Source: Syntrophales bacterium (GTDB taxonomy: Bacteria; Desulfobacterota; Syntrophia; Syntrophales; PHBD01). From it: 64,000 nucleotides of DNA. This document shows, piece after piece, positions 16,867 to 24,995 of this stretch. The position numbers and the translations under genes are program-made. Location: NCBI GenBank assembly GCA_035363115.1, contig DAOSEM010000001.1, forward strand, positions 992,001-1,056,000. The letters are read 5' to 3'. Position 1 is the stretch's first letter, and each line of letters begins with the position of its first letter. The notes under the pieces were generated by a model that worked only from the letters and a program-made list of their open reading frames with translations, made no database searches and was not told the origin of the DNA.

Positions 16867-16895
16867 ACCATATAGAACGTCCGTTCTATTGTCAA
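16867..16895 (-). promoter_or_regulatory. lexA promoter with SOS-box-like operator in the spacer
   Basis: On the complement, TTGACA (16890-16895) and TATGGT (16867-16872) are separated by 17 bases. Those bases, with one flanking base, form the perfect inverted repeat ATAGAAC-GGAC-GTTCTAT (16872-16889). Its core, GAAC-N4-GTTC, is the SOS box known from Bacillus (Cheo box) rather than the E. coli CTGT-N8-ACAG. The -10 ends six bases before the lexA ATG, so the transcript may be leaderless. Confidence 0.75.
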
Positions 16896-17773
16896 GAAGA
16901 AAAAGCGGGGAGGACCCGCAGGACCTCCCGGAGGGCGAAGACGGAAATGCTGTTGCCCGCCAGGTGCCAGCGCTTCCGCAGGCCCATTCCTCCGGGCCAG
17001 TGGAAACCCCGGGGAAATCCAAGGAGCCGGAGGATCTCGTCGGGAGAAAAATGGCGGAGCCGCCCGCCGTCGGCCAGGAAGGCCCCGGAGTGCATCGCCG
17101 CACGGCCATAGGACGAGGTGAAGCAGGTCGTATAGGAGCTGGAATTGCACGGGTCCAGAACCCGGAGCCCCCGCCGGAAGCGTTCGATCCGCTCCGCCGG
17201 CAGAAACAAGCCGGGCGAGGGGGGCTCATCCAGGTAGTACGCCAGGGGCTCCTCGCGGACGGTCGGCGGGGGAGGATCCAGAAGCTCCTCCCGCGAGGCG
17301 ATCAGGTAATACCGGGGACGCCGGCTGGGAATCCCCAGCTCCATCGGGCACAGCCGCCGCTCGGCGATCCGGAAGCCGCCGGCGTCCAGGATTTCCAGGA
17401 GCCGTTTCCGGGCCCGCGATTCGGCGAAGCCCTCCACGTTCTCCAGGCCGAGATGGAGGGGCGGATCCACCTGGAGGATCTCCAGAAGGTTCCGGAAGCT
17501 CAGCGCCCGGGGGTCGTCCAGGTCCCGCCGGTGACCGCGCACCGAGTAGGGCTGGCAGGGAGGGGAGAGCCACCACATGTCCGCCGGAAAGGCCCGCAGG
17601 TCTTCCGCGGTGACCGTTTCCAGGTTCCACTCGACGGCGGGTGTCTCCGGGTGGTTGAGCCGGTAGACCGCCAGGGCGTGCGGGCTCTGGTCCACCGCCG
17701 CGACGATGTGTGCCCGGTTCCCCGCCGCATCGGCAAAGCCTCCGATTCCGCAGAACAGCTCCAGAACGTTCAA
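16892..17773 (-). CDS. Dnmt2-type cytosine-C5 methyltransferase (probable tRNA methyltransferase)
   Basis: This is a 293-residue C5-methyltransferase. The motifs are LELFCGIGGFADAA (motif I, 4-17), SPPCQPYS (motif IV, catalytic Cys73), ENVEGF (motif VI, 111-116), RRPRYYLIA (VIII) and HLAGNSISV (X). Residues 217-224 read CFTSSYGR, corresponding to the CFTxxYG motif that marks the Dnmt2/TRDMT1 family. Dnmt2 proteins methylate tRNA at C38, and the Geobacter homologue is known to act on tRNA-Glu. A TTG start at 17773 with GGAAGGA upstream is preferred over a 69-residue extension from ATG 17980. There is no restriction gene nearby, which also favours an RNA substrate. Confidence 0.82.
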   Translation of the reverse strand: MNVLELFCGIGGFADAAGNRAHIVAAVDQSPHALAVYRLNHPETPAVEWNLETVTAEDLRAFPADMWWLSPPCQPYSVRGHRRDLDDPRALSFRNLLEILQVDPPLHLGLENVEGFAESRARKRLLEILDAGGFRIAERRLCPMELGIPSRRPRYYLIASREELLDPPPPTVREEPLAYYLDEPPSPGLFLPAERIERFRRGLRVLDPCNSSSYTTCFTSSYGRAAMHSGAFLADGGRLRHFSPDEILRLLGFPRGFHWPGGMGLRKRWHLAGNSISVFALREVLRVLPAFSS

Positions 17774-18168
17774 AACATGGTCCTTCCCGCAAAGCAGAAT
17801 TTTCTTTTGGATGGATCCTATGCTACCATGCCGGGCGGAATCATCGCCTGCAAAATGTCTCCGTGTCCGGACCGGGCCTTGACGCCTGCCGTTGCATTGC
17901 AGCCGTCCCGGTTTCTTGACAAACCATCCGGGGATGGCCAATATTTTCCCACTGTCCGGGGGAGAGGTAAGGTCCTTCACCCCGTGTCCAATTGTTGATT
18001 CATTGTGGTCTCTTTTCCAAGGCGGGGAATCCCGGGACCGTCCCGAGTATCGATTTCACAAAGCCGGAAAACATCGGCGGCCGGCAGCCCGAACCGGAGC
18101 CCGCCACCGTCCGGTCTTTCAGAAACCGGGCATTCGCAGGAACAAACTAACCACAAGGAGGTTATCAC
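17774..18168. other. intergenic region between the divergent Dnmt2-like and rubrerythrin genes
   Basis: This 395-base region must hold two divergent promoters. Facing rubrerythrin there is TTGACA (17916-17921) with AATATT (17940-17945) 18 bases on, leaving a leader of about 220 bases. No peroxide-regulator (PerR/Fur) box or riboswitch could be recognised in the leader, and no small gene is supported. Confidence 0.4.
17916..17945 (+). promoter_or_regulatory. candidate promoter of the rubrerythrin gene
   Basis: A perfect TTGACA -35 is followed after 18 bases by AATATT, which matches four of six -10 positions. Confidence 0.4.
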
Positions 18169-18747
18169 ATGGCAAAATCACTGAAGGGAACCAAAACGGA
18201 GAAGAACCTGCTGGCCGCTTTCGCCGGCGAGTCGCAGGCCAGAAACCGCTACACCTACTTTGCCAGCGCGGCCCGGAAGGAAGGCTTCGAGCAGATCGCC
18301 AACATCTTCACGGAAACGGCGGAGAACGAGAAGGAGCACGCCAAGGTGTTCTTCAAGCACCTGGAAGGCGGGGAAGTCGAGATCACCGCCATGTACCCCG
18401 CCGGTGTCGTCGGCAGCACGAAGGCCAACCTGGAGGCGGCCGCCGCCGGTGAGAACCTGGAGTGGACCACCCTCTACCAGGATTTTGCGCAGGTGGCCAA
18501 GGACGAGGGCTTTCCCGAGGTCGCCCGCTCCTTCGAGCAGATCGCCAAGGTGGAACGCTTCCATGAAGGCCGCTACCGGAAGCTCATCAGCAACGTGGCC
18601 AACGGGGAGGTCTTCAAGAAAAAGCAGGCCGTGAAGTGGCACTGCATCAACTGCGGCTATGTCCATGAAGGCGAAGAGCCGCCGAAAAACTGCCCCGCCT
18701 GCCTGCATCCCCAGTCCTACTACGAAGTCCTGGCGGAGAATTTCTGA
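18169..18747 (+). CDS. rbr: rubrerythrin
   Basis: This 192-residue cytoplasmic diiron peroxidase reduces hydrogen peroxide in anaerobes. The ferritin-like four-helix domain supplies the diiron ligands (FAGESQARNRY, ETAENEKEHAK, FEQIAKVERFHEGRY). The C-terminal rubredoxin-like domain binds iron through CINC and CPAC (about 159-178). AAGGAGG lies upstream of the ATG. Its length and domain order are those of classic rubrerythrin. It is probably monocistronic, as a long inverted repeat follows. Confidence 0.96.
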   Translation: MAKSLKGTKTEKNLLAAFAGESQARNRYTYFASAARKEGFEQIANIFTETAENEKEHAKVFFKHLEGGEVEITAMYPAGVVGSTKANLEAAAAGENLEWTTLYQDFAQVAKDEGFPEVARSFEQIAKVERFHEGRYRKLISNVANGEVFKKKQAVKWHCINCGYVHEGEEPPKNCPACLHPQSYYEVLAENF

Positions 18748-18757
18748 GCGTAAACAG

Positions 18758-18817
18758 GGGGACACTTCCCCGCGTTTCCCTCCAGCGTGAATCGGGGGAA
18801 ACAGGGGAGGTGTCCCC
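18758..18817. repeat. long imperfect inverted repeat (REP-like) after rubrerythrin
   Basis: The left arm 18758-18780, starting GGGGACACTTCCCC, pairs with the right arm 18796-18817, ending GGGGAGGTGTCCCC, with one bulge and one G-T pair. It could terminate rubrerythrin transcription but has no T-run. A GGGGAC...GTCCC pattern recurs at 60579-60601, suggesting a dispersed REP-type element. Confidence 0.6.
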
Positions 18818-18837
18818 ATTATTCGATAGGCGGGCGG

Positions 18838-19698
18838 ATGAGACATCTCTGGAAGGTCTTTCTCAACGAGCGCCTCCACATCATCCTGAGCTCCCTGGCT
18901 CTATTGTGGTGCTGGGACCGGGTCCTCGGCATGGGGGTCCGGTCCGTGGACTATTTCATCCTGCCGCTGGCGGTGGCCTGTATCTGCCAGTGGAACCGCC
19001 TGACGGACCTCCGGGAGGACGCCGTCAACTGTCCGGAGGAGCTGGAGGAGGCACTGAAGCGGCAGCGCCGCATCCGCATTTTTTCCTATGCCGGCGGTGT
19101 GACGGCCATTGTGCTTGCCCTGGTGACGGATCCCACGTGGCCCGTGGCGGCCGTCGTGGCCGCCGGGGCCGCTGTCGGATTCTTCTACAGCACCTCTCCC
19201 TGGCCGGGCCGTGCCACCCTGCGCATCAAGAACCTGTTTGTCCTGAAAAACCTCAGTTCCGGAATCGGCTGGACACTGGGGCTCCTTGTCTATCCCGCCC
19301 TGCGGGCGAACCATTCACTGGACGGGCCTTTCTGGCTGGCTTCCGCCTACATGTTTCTGGCCGTCATGGCCCACGAGATGATCTGGGACCTGCGGGACGT
19401 GGCGGGGGATCGGGCGGCCGGTGTGCGCACCCTTCCCGTCGTGGCCGGCCCGGGGGCAACGAAGGCCTTCGTGCTGGCGGCCATGGCCATCCTGGCGGCC
19501 CTCATCGCGGCCTCCGTGGCGGTGCGCATGGTTCCGCTCTGGTGGCTTCTGCTCATCCCCCACGCCGGCATCCTGGCCGTCGTCACCGCCCAGTTCGACG
19601 GCTGGTTCCGATCGAGCCGGCTTGTGACGTATCTCCTGGTCGTCATGACCACCGTGTTCAGCTTCGCGATGGGGGCCCTGGCAGCCGGCCCGACCTGA
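18838..19698 (+). CDS. UbiA-family membrane prenyltransferase-like protein
   Basis: This is a 286-residue polytopic membrane protein. Two Asp-rich motifs typical of the UbiA superfamily are present: NRLTDLRED (53-61) and DLRDVAGD (184-191), the second followed by RAAGVRTLPVVAG as in UbiA/ChlG enzymes. About eight hydrophobic segments surround them. UbiA enzymes transfer prenyl groups to aromatic or lipid acceptors; the acceptor here is unknown, and no quinone or heme genes are adjacent. The ATG at 18838 is chosen because upstream residues overlap the inverted repeat. The ribosome binding site is weak (GGCGGGCGG). Confidence 0.8.
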   Translation: MRHLWKVFLNERLHIILSSLALLWCWDRVLGMGVRSVDYFILPLAVACICQWNRLTDLREDAVNCPEELEEALKRQRRIRIFSYAGGVTAIVLALVTDPTWPVAAVVAAGAAVGFFYSTSPWPGRATLRIKNLFVLKNLSSGIGWTLGLLVYPALRANHSLDGPFWLASAYMFLAVMAHEMIWDLRDVAGDRAAGVRTLPVVAGPGATKAFVLAAMAILAALIAASVAVRMVPLWWLLLIPHAGILAVVTAQFDGWFRSSRLVTYLLVVMTTVFSFAMGALAAGPT

Positions 19699-19850
19699 GA
19701 TTTCTCTTGTGACCCCCCGGTGGATCTGTTAGGAATTGCCCAGGAAGTCCGCGTCCTGTCGGCCTTTCCGGGGTTTCCGGGATCCTTCCCGCTTCCGGTT
19801 TCCCCTTCGCCCGTCAGGTCTTCATTCCATGTCCATTCAAGGAGGTGCTC

Positions 19851-20663
19851 ATGTCGTCGCTGGTGTATGAAAAGGAAGGCGCCATCGCAAGGGTCGGGCT
19901 GAACCGGCCGAAGGAAAAAAACGCCCTTGACCCGGGAATCCTGCTGGACCTGCACCGGACCTGGGAGGACATCAACCAGGATGCCTCCATCCGGGCGGTC
20001 ATCCTTTATTCCTGCCTGGACGAGATCTTCTGCTCGGGCATGGACCTCAGGACGGCCATCCCCGTCCTCACGAAGGCCCGGGAACCGGAGAACGAGGCGG
20101 AGCGCTGGCTCGTCCAGGTCGGGCCGCACGTGGGCGAGGCGATGCTGAAGCCCAGCATCGTCAAGAAGCCCGTCATCGCCGCTATCAACGGCTACTGCCT
20201 CACCGGCGGATTCGAGATGATCATGGGGGCGGACCTGCGCGTTGCCTCGGAGGACGCGATCTTCCAGATGCGGGAGGCGAGCCTGGGCATCATGCCCACC
20301 GGCGGCTCGAACGTCTACCTGCCCCGGATGCTGACGCCCTGCCGCGGCCTGGAGATCCTGCTGACGGCGAACAACTTCAAGGCCCGGACCCTGTACGAGT
20401 GGGGCTTCCTGAACCGCGTCGCCCCGGACCGCGACGGCATGATGAAGGACGCCATGGAGCTGGCCGAGCGCATCGCCGGGAACGGCCCCCTGGCCGTGCA
20501 GGGGATCATCCGCTGCTGGCGGGAGAGCCGGGACATCTCCTGGGCCGAGGCCTTCAAGAAGGAGCTGGACATCGGTATCCCCGTGTTCGGTAGCCAGGAC
20601 GCCAGGGAGGGAATCCTGGCCCAGCGGGAGAAGCGCAAGCCGAATTTCCCCGGCAAGTATTGA
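19851..20663 (+). CDS. enoyl-CoA hydratase/isomerase (crotonase) family protein
   Basis: This 270-residue crotonase-fold enzyme acts on acyl-CoA thioesters. Recognisable parts are VGLNRPKEKNALD, the oxyanion-hole segment AAINGYCLTGGFEMIMGADLRVA and REASLGIMPTGGS. One canonical catalytic Glu is plausible in REASLG, but hydratase versus isomerase activity cannot be told apart. The ATG at 19851 follows AAGGAGG by five bases; a GTG at 19845 lies inside that ribosome binding site and is rejected. It is followed by GC-rich hairpins. Confidence 0.88.
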   Translation: MSSLVYEKEGAIARVGLNRPKEKNALDPGILLDLHRTWEDINQDASIRAVILYSCLDEIFCSGMDLRTAIPVLTKAREPENEAERWLVQVGPHVGEAMLKPSIVKKPVIAAINGYCLTGGFEMIMGADLRVASEDAIFQMREASLGIMPTGGSNVYLPRMLTPCRGLEILLTANNFKARTLYEWGFLNRVAPDRDGMMKDAMELAERIAGNGPLAVQGIIRCWRESRDISWAEAFKKELDIGIPVFGSQDAREGILAQREKRKPNFPGKY

Positions 20664-20668
20664 CCGGA

Positions 20669-20709
20669 ACCGGCACGGGGGGGGAGGGTTGCCTCTCCCC
20701 CGGACCGGT
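20669..20709 (+). terminator. hairpin after the crotonase gene
   Basis: ACCGG (20669-20673) pairs with CCGGT (20705-20709), enclosing a G-rich arm (20676-20688) opposite CCTCTCCCCC. A second stem, GCCGCC/GGCGGC, follows at about 20725-20740. There is no T-run, so termination is only likely. Confidence 0.4.
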
Positions 20710-20822
20710 GATCATGGCCCGGAGGCCGCCGGAAAGGCGGCTTCGGGGCCGCATTCCCCCCTTCCCCCTCCGGATCCGGGCGGAGGCGGGGGAGGGGACG
20801 TCCCCGCGCAGACCCTTTCCCC

Positions 20823-22442
20823 ATGAAAGACCTGCTATTCCTTGCCGCCGGCCTGCTGATCTTCCTCTACGGGATGCTCCGCCTCGGAGAGCAGGTCCAG
20901 CGCCTTTTCACGGTTCGGATCCGGCAGTTGATCCGCTACGCCGTCCGCCGGCCCCTGACGGGCCTCCTGACGGGCATCACCGCGACGGTCTTCTTCCAGA
21001 GCAGTTCCGCCGTGACGGTTCTCACCATCGGCATGGTGAGCGCCGGCCTCGTCACCTTCTACCAGTCCCTGGCCATCATCCTCGGTGCCGACATCGGCAC
21101 GGTCCTGACGGTGCAGCTCGTGGTCTGGAAAGTGACGGACCTGTCGCCGGTCCTCGTGGTCGTCGGGGGAACGCTCTGGTTTTCCGGCCGGGGGGGATGG
21201 AAAACGGCGGGGGAGACGATTCTCTACTTCGGCCTGATCTTCTTCGGGCTCTACCTGGCCGGCATGGCGACGGCGCCGCTGAAGCAGGACGGTGCGGTGA
21301 TACGGTTTCTCCGGGAGGCGGATAATCCCTTCCTGGGATTCGCCGTGGGCCTCGTCTTCACCGCCCTGGTTCATTCCTCCCTGATCCCCATCAGCCTGCT
21401 GGTCATCCTTGCGCAGCAGGACCTGGTGATCCTGGAAAGCGCCCTGCCCATCGTCTTCGGGGCCAACGTGGGAACCACCTCCACAGCCCTCCTGGCCGCC
21501 TGGGTGTCCTCCGTGAGCGGCCGCCGGACCGCTGCCGCCCATTTCCTGTTCAAGCTCTGCGGGGCCGTCGTTTGCATGGCCGCTCTGCCGTGGGCGGCGG
21601 TTCTGCTGCGGACCGTCACGCCGCTGGTGGGGCAGCAGATCGTCTTCGGCCACCTCCTGTTCAACGTTCTCATCGTGGCGGTCTTCATCTTTTTCCTGAG
21701 GCCCTTCGCCGGGATGGTGGAGCGCATCATCCCGGGCCAGGAGGATGCACTCCCCCTGTGGCCGGAATTCCTGGACGAGCGCGACCTGGATAGCCACGAA
21801 AAGGCCCTGGAGAACGTCCGCCGGGAGTTGGGCAGGGAGATCCTGCTGACGCAGCGGATGGTGGAGCAGGTGAGCCGCCTCGTTTTCGACTACCGGGAAG
21901 GGCTCAGGCGGGACATCGCCTACCTGGATGTCGTCGTGGACAACCTGCGCCGCGAGATCGTCGACTATCTCCGGAGGCTCGCCGGCCGGAACCTGGCTCC
22001 AGGGGAGTCACGGAAGGTCTTTGTATACACGTCCGTGGCGGACGACATCGAGCGGATCGGCAATCACGTCCTCGTCATCGCCGACCTTTCCCGGGACAAA
22101 AGGGAGCGGGAGATCGCCTTCACGGAGTTCGCCCGGGAGGAGCTGGACGGGATCGGGAGGCTGGTCATGGAGAACCTGCGGGACGCGGCGGCCCTGATCG
22201 AACAATTCGACCTCCCGCGGATTCAGGCCATGAGCCGGCGGGAGGAGGAGATCGACGAGAAGGTCAAGCTGGCCCGCTTCCGCCACCTGGAGCGCTTCCA
22301 CCGGGGGGTTTGCGTGGCCGAGGCGGGGCCGCTCTACATCGAGATGCTGATCCGGCTCGAACGCATCAGCGACCACTGCGAGAACATCGCCGAGGCCGCG
22401 CAGGATCTGGTGAGCCCGGCCCCCCGTTCCTTCGAGCCATAG
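20823..22442 (+). CDS. Na+/phosphate cotransporter family protein with PhoU-like C-terminus
   Basis: This is a 539-residue inner-membrane protein. The first inverted Na/Pi repeat has the signature FFQSSSAVTVLTIG. The second has LVHSSLIPISL, where the usual Gln is His. Residues from about 320 on form a helical PhoU-like domain (ERIGNHVLVIADL, ERISDHCENIAEAAQDL). Family members carry phosphate or act as accessory regulators. It is just downstream of a 12-bp palindrome, GGGGACGTCCCC (20794-20805). The Gln-to-His change in one half-site could alter substrate binding. Confidence 0.88.
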   Translation: MKDLLFLAAGLLIFLYGMLRLGEQVQRLFTVRIRQLIRYAVRRPLTGLLTGITATVFFQSSSAVTVLTIGMVSAGLVTFYQSLAIILGADIGTVLTVQLVVWKVTDLSPVLVVVGGTLWFSGRGGWKTAGETILYFGLIFFGLYLAGMATAPLKQDGAVIRFLREADNPFLGFAVGLVFTALVHSSLIPISLLVILAQQDLVILESALPIVFGANVGTTSTALLAAWVSSVSGRRTAAAHFLFKLCGAVVCMAALPWAAVLLRTVTPLVGQQIVFGHLLFNVLIVAVFIFFLRPFAGMVERIIPGQEDALPLWPEFLDERDLDSHEKALENVRRELGREILLTQRMVEQVSRLVFDYREGLRRDIAYLDVVVDNLRREIVDYLRRLAGRNLAPGESRKVFVYTSVADDIERIGNHVLVIADLSRDKREREIAFTEFAREELDGIGRLVMENLRDAAALIEQFDLPRIQAMSRREEEIDEKVKLARFRHLERFHRGVCVAEAGPLYIEMLIRLERISDHCENIAEAAQDLVSPAPRSFEP

Positions 22443-22459
22443 AAAGAAAGGAGGTTCCC

Positions 22460-23065
22460 GTGAAGATCGCCAACCACCGGCTGGTCGGGGAAGGCACAGA
22501 GGCGGTGTCGTTCCGGAAGAGCCCGAATCAGTCCGGAGGCCTCTCTCCATTGTACCTGATTTTGCACTTCACGGCCGGCACGACGCTGGATGGGGCGGTC
22601 TCCTGGTTCCTGGACCCGGAGGCCCGGGCGTCCGCGCACCTGATTATCGGCCGCGACGGCGCCGTCGTCCAGATGGTGCCCTTCAACCGGCGGGCCTGGC
22701 ACGCCGGCAAGAGCTCCTGGGGCAACCTGGAGGGGATGAATCCGTATTCCATCGGGATCGAATTGGTGAATGCCGGCAAACTGAGGAAGCGGGCCGACGG
22801 GCAGTGGGTAAACTGGGCGAATCATGTGATTCCGGCGGATGAGGTGTCGATGGCGACCCACCGGCATGAAAAGATCGAGGCCGGGTGGCACGAGTACACC
22901 GAGGCGCAGATGGAGGCCCTGCGGAAAGTCGCCGTCCTGCTGAATGCTTCCTATGCCTTCACGGACGTCCTGGGCCACGAGGACGTCAGCCCCGGCCGCA
23001 AGGTGGACCCGGGACCGCTGTTCCCGCTGAACAGCTTCCGCTCCATCGTCCTCGGCCGGGCCTGA
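22460..23065 (+). CDS. N-acetylmuramoyl-L-alanine amidase (amidase_2/AmpD-like)
   Basis: This zinc amidase of about 201 residues cleaves the amide bond between muramic acid and the peptide stem. The GTG start at 22460 has AAGGAGG seven bases upstream. Zinc ligands are likely His in LILHFTAG, His in LGHEDVSPG and Asp in RKVDPGP, matching the AmpD triad. The RAWHAGKS and NPYSIGIELVNAG segments are typical. No signal peptide is visible, so a cytoplasmic role in cell-wall recycling is likely. It starts 17 bases after the phosphate transporter gene. Confidence 0.9.
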   Translation: MKIANHRLVGEGTEAVSFRKSPNQSGGLSPLYLILHFTAGTTLDGAVSWFLDPEARASAHLIIGRDGAVVQMVPFNRRAWHAGKSSWGNLEGMNPYSIGIELVNAGKLRKRADGQWVNWANHVIPADEVSMATHRHEKIEAGWHEYTEAQMEALRKVAVLLNASYAFTDVLGHEDVSPGRKVDPGPLFPLNSFRSIVLGRA

Positions 23066-23127
23066 CAGGCCGTTTCCAGGCTTCCGCCGGCTGCTGCAAC
23101 CGCACTCCTGCAACGCATGGAGACCGA

Positions 23128-23577
23128 ATGAGAATGGACATATCACCCATCACCATGGAAGACCTGCCACAACTGGCGTCCCTGCAGCGGGAACTGATCG
23201 ACGAAGAGGCGGACGTTCAAAAGATGAGGGAGCTCCTGCCGGCGATTCTCCGGGCCGGGAATTACTGTCTCCTTGGAGCCAGGAAGAACGGTCGCCTCGT
23301 CGGGTCCCTGGCGGGCATCGTCTGTTACGACCTGTTTGGCAGATGCATTCCCTTCATGGTCGTCGAAAACGTGATCGTGACGAAGGAGCTGCGACGGCAG
23401 GGCATCGGCCGGGCGCTCATGAAAGAGATCGAGAGCGTCGCGAAGGAGCGCGGCTGCCGGTACATCGTGCTCGTCTCCTCGATGAAGCGGGAAGGCGCAA
23501 CCGGCTTCTATCGCGGGTTGGGATACGACACGGACCCCTACAGGGCCTTCAAGAGATACCTGGAACCGGGGCGATGA
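23128..23577 (+). CDS. GNAT-family N-acetyltransferase
   Basis: This is an acetyltransferase of about 149 residues. The acetyl-CoA pyrophosphate-binding motif is VTKELRRQGIGRALMKEIE (motif A), and motif B follows as GATGFYRGLGY. The start could be 23128 or the second in-frame ATG at 23134. The substrate cannot be inferred. It converges on the choloylglycine hydrolase-like gene. Confidence 0.87.
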   Translation: MRMDISPITMEDLPQLASLQRELIDEEADVQKMRELLPAILRAGNYCLLGARKNGRLVGSLAGIVCYDLFGRCIPFMVVENVIVTKELRRQGIGRALMKEIESVAKERGCRYIVLVSSMKREGATGFYRGLGYDTDPYRAFKRYLEPGR

Positions 23578-23595
23578 CAACCGGTGCGGAGGACC

Positions 23596-24705
23596 CTATC
23601 TCAACCTTCCCGTAATGTCCTGAACGACCTCGGCGTCGCCGTAGAGCGGGATCATCTTCGTTCCGCCGCCGCTGAAATCGAGCTGCTTCAGGTCGATCTT
23701 CCGGAGGGTAAAGTTGTCGTAGGTCCGGAAATAGAAGATCCGGTTCGTGATGTCCCGGAAGGATGCCCACTGCGTCGTCGAACTCGCCGTGATGCTCTTG
23801 TCGGGTCCCCGGGTCACGGACATCCCTTTCACGATGTGGAGCGTACTGATGATGTGCGCGGCGAGATTGAGGGCCTGGGCCGCGTTTTCCGGGGGATCGG
23901 CGAAACGGGTCATGACGGCCATGCGCACGAAGCGGCTCGGCGGCGTGATGTCGCCGGGGAGTCCCAGCATCCCGGAGCCGCCCCCGGTGGGGCGGGTCTC
24001 GATGCCCGAAAAATTCTGCGTCGTCCGCTGTTCGCTGGTCATGCCGACGTAGTTCCGGAGATTGGTCACCATCCAGGGAAAGTTCGGGGAATTGGTCATG
24101 AGGCCCAGCGGGTTCTCATGGATCCGGAGCTCGCCCTGCTCGTATTCGACCACCACGCAGCCCCCCTTCGCGTCGTAAAGGATGAAGTGGCCCGGGGGCG
24201 CCTTTCCCATCTGCGGTACCTCCATGGCGAAGACCTTGACGCCCCGGATCGCTTCGGTCGCTTCCCCCACCGTGGCGAAGCGGCCGAGAATCAAGGAGCC
24301 GACCATCATGTGGGCAATGGCCTTGTCCCGGTCCCGGGGACCCACGTCCTGGTACCGGGTGTCGACCTCGAACCACAGGGCGCTGAAGGTGAGTCCCGCC
24401 TCGTTCATGCCGTCCGTGACGGCCCCCTCGATTCCGAAAACGTTCGTCGCCACGTACCCGTAGCGCGACGTCCAGGACAGTCCCGTTTTGGCGTCCGGCG
24501 CCGGGCTGACGAATTTTCGGCCGCGGGGAACCGCGATGAGGCCGGGTTTCAGATCGCTGCCGAATTCCATCGTCCGGCCGCTCATGATCGTCCCGTCTTT
24601 GGCGGTTACGCGGAAAACGGAGCAGGCTTCCGTGAGCGAAGCGGACCAGGCGGCCGTCAACAGCGCCAGTCCGCAGATGAGAAACGCCTTCGTGATGGTT
24701 CGCAT
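23596..24705 (-). CDS. exported choloylglycine hydrolase/penicillin V acylase family Ntn-hydrolase
   Basis: This 369-residue secreted Ntn-hydrolase has a signal peptide (MRTITKAFLICGLALLTA...) ending at EA, directly before Cys28. Cleavage there would expose the N-terminal nucleophile (CSVFRV). Conserved parts include GRTMEFG with the active-site Arg, GMNEAGL, LGLMTNSPNF and SSTTQWASFRDITNR. Family members hydrolyse conjugated bile acids, penicillin V or N-acyl homoserine lactones. In an anaerobic environmental bacterium, acyl-amide or quorum-signal hydrolysis is more plausible than bile salts. The ATG at 24705 has GGAGG upstream and is preferred over the one at 24717. Confidence 0.9.
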   Translation of the reverse strand: MRTITKAFLICGLALLTAAWSASLTEACSVFRVTAKDGTIMSGRTMEFGSDLKPGLIAVPRGRKFVSPAPDAKTGLSWTSRYGYVATNVFGIEGAVTDGMNEAGLTFSALWFEVDTRYQDVGPRDRDKAIAHMMVGSLILGRFATVGEATEAIRGVKVFAMEVPQMGKAPPGHFILYDAKGGCVVVEYEQGELRIHENPLGLMTNSPNFPWMVTNLRNYVGMTSEQRTTQNFSGIETRPTGGGSGMLGLPGDITPPSRFVRMAVMTRFADPPENAAQALNLAAHIISTLHIVKGMSVTRGPDKSITASSTTQWASFRDITNRIFYFRTYDNFTLRKIDLKQLDFSGGGTKMIPLYGDAEVVQDITGRLR

Positions 24706-24829
24706 GATACCCTCCATGAATGGTGCGATGGCTTCGACCGCCGGGGGCGTGGAATGCCTTTCTGCCCACGGAACACGGATTCCGGTCCGGCCGCATCGGG
24801 TGATGGCGAACGATGCCGGCTTTCAGAAC

Positions 24830-24858
24830 GATATGAGACCTTTTTTTCGCCTTGTCAA
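24830..24858 (-). promoter_or_regulatory. weak candidate promoter of the Ntn-hydrolase gene
   Basis: On the complement, a perfect TTGACA (24853-24858) is followed after 17 bases by CATATC (24830-24835), a poor -10. The 290-base gap to recD otherwise shows nothing recognisable. Confidence 0.3.
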
Positions 24859-24995
24859 CAGCGGACAGCCGTTCCTCGGGCAACCCCTTCCGTGGTCCCG
24901 GACGGTGATGACGGCCCCGGTGTCGGAAGATGTCCCGGTGCAGCAAAGAGCGGTCTTAAGCGGGGTGACCGGATGGGAGATGCCCTCCCGATTCC

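Noticed and set aside
20794..20805. Perfect palindrome GGGGACGTCCCC before the Na/Pi cotransporter gene
   Set aside because: A single 12-base GC-rich palindrome without promoter context is expected by chance in such DNA; noted but not called an operator.
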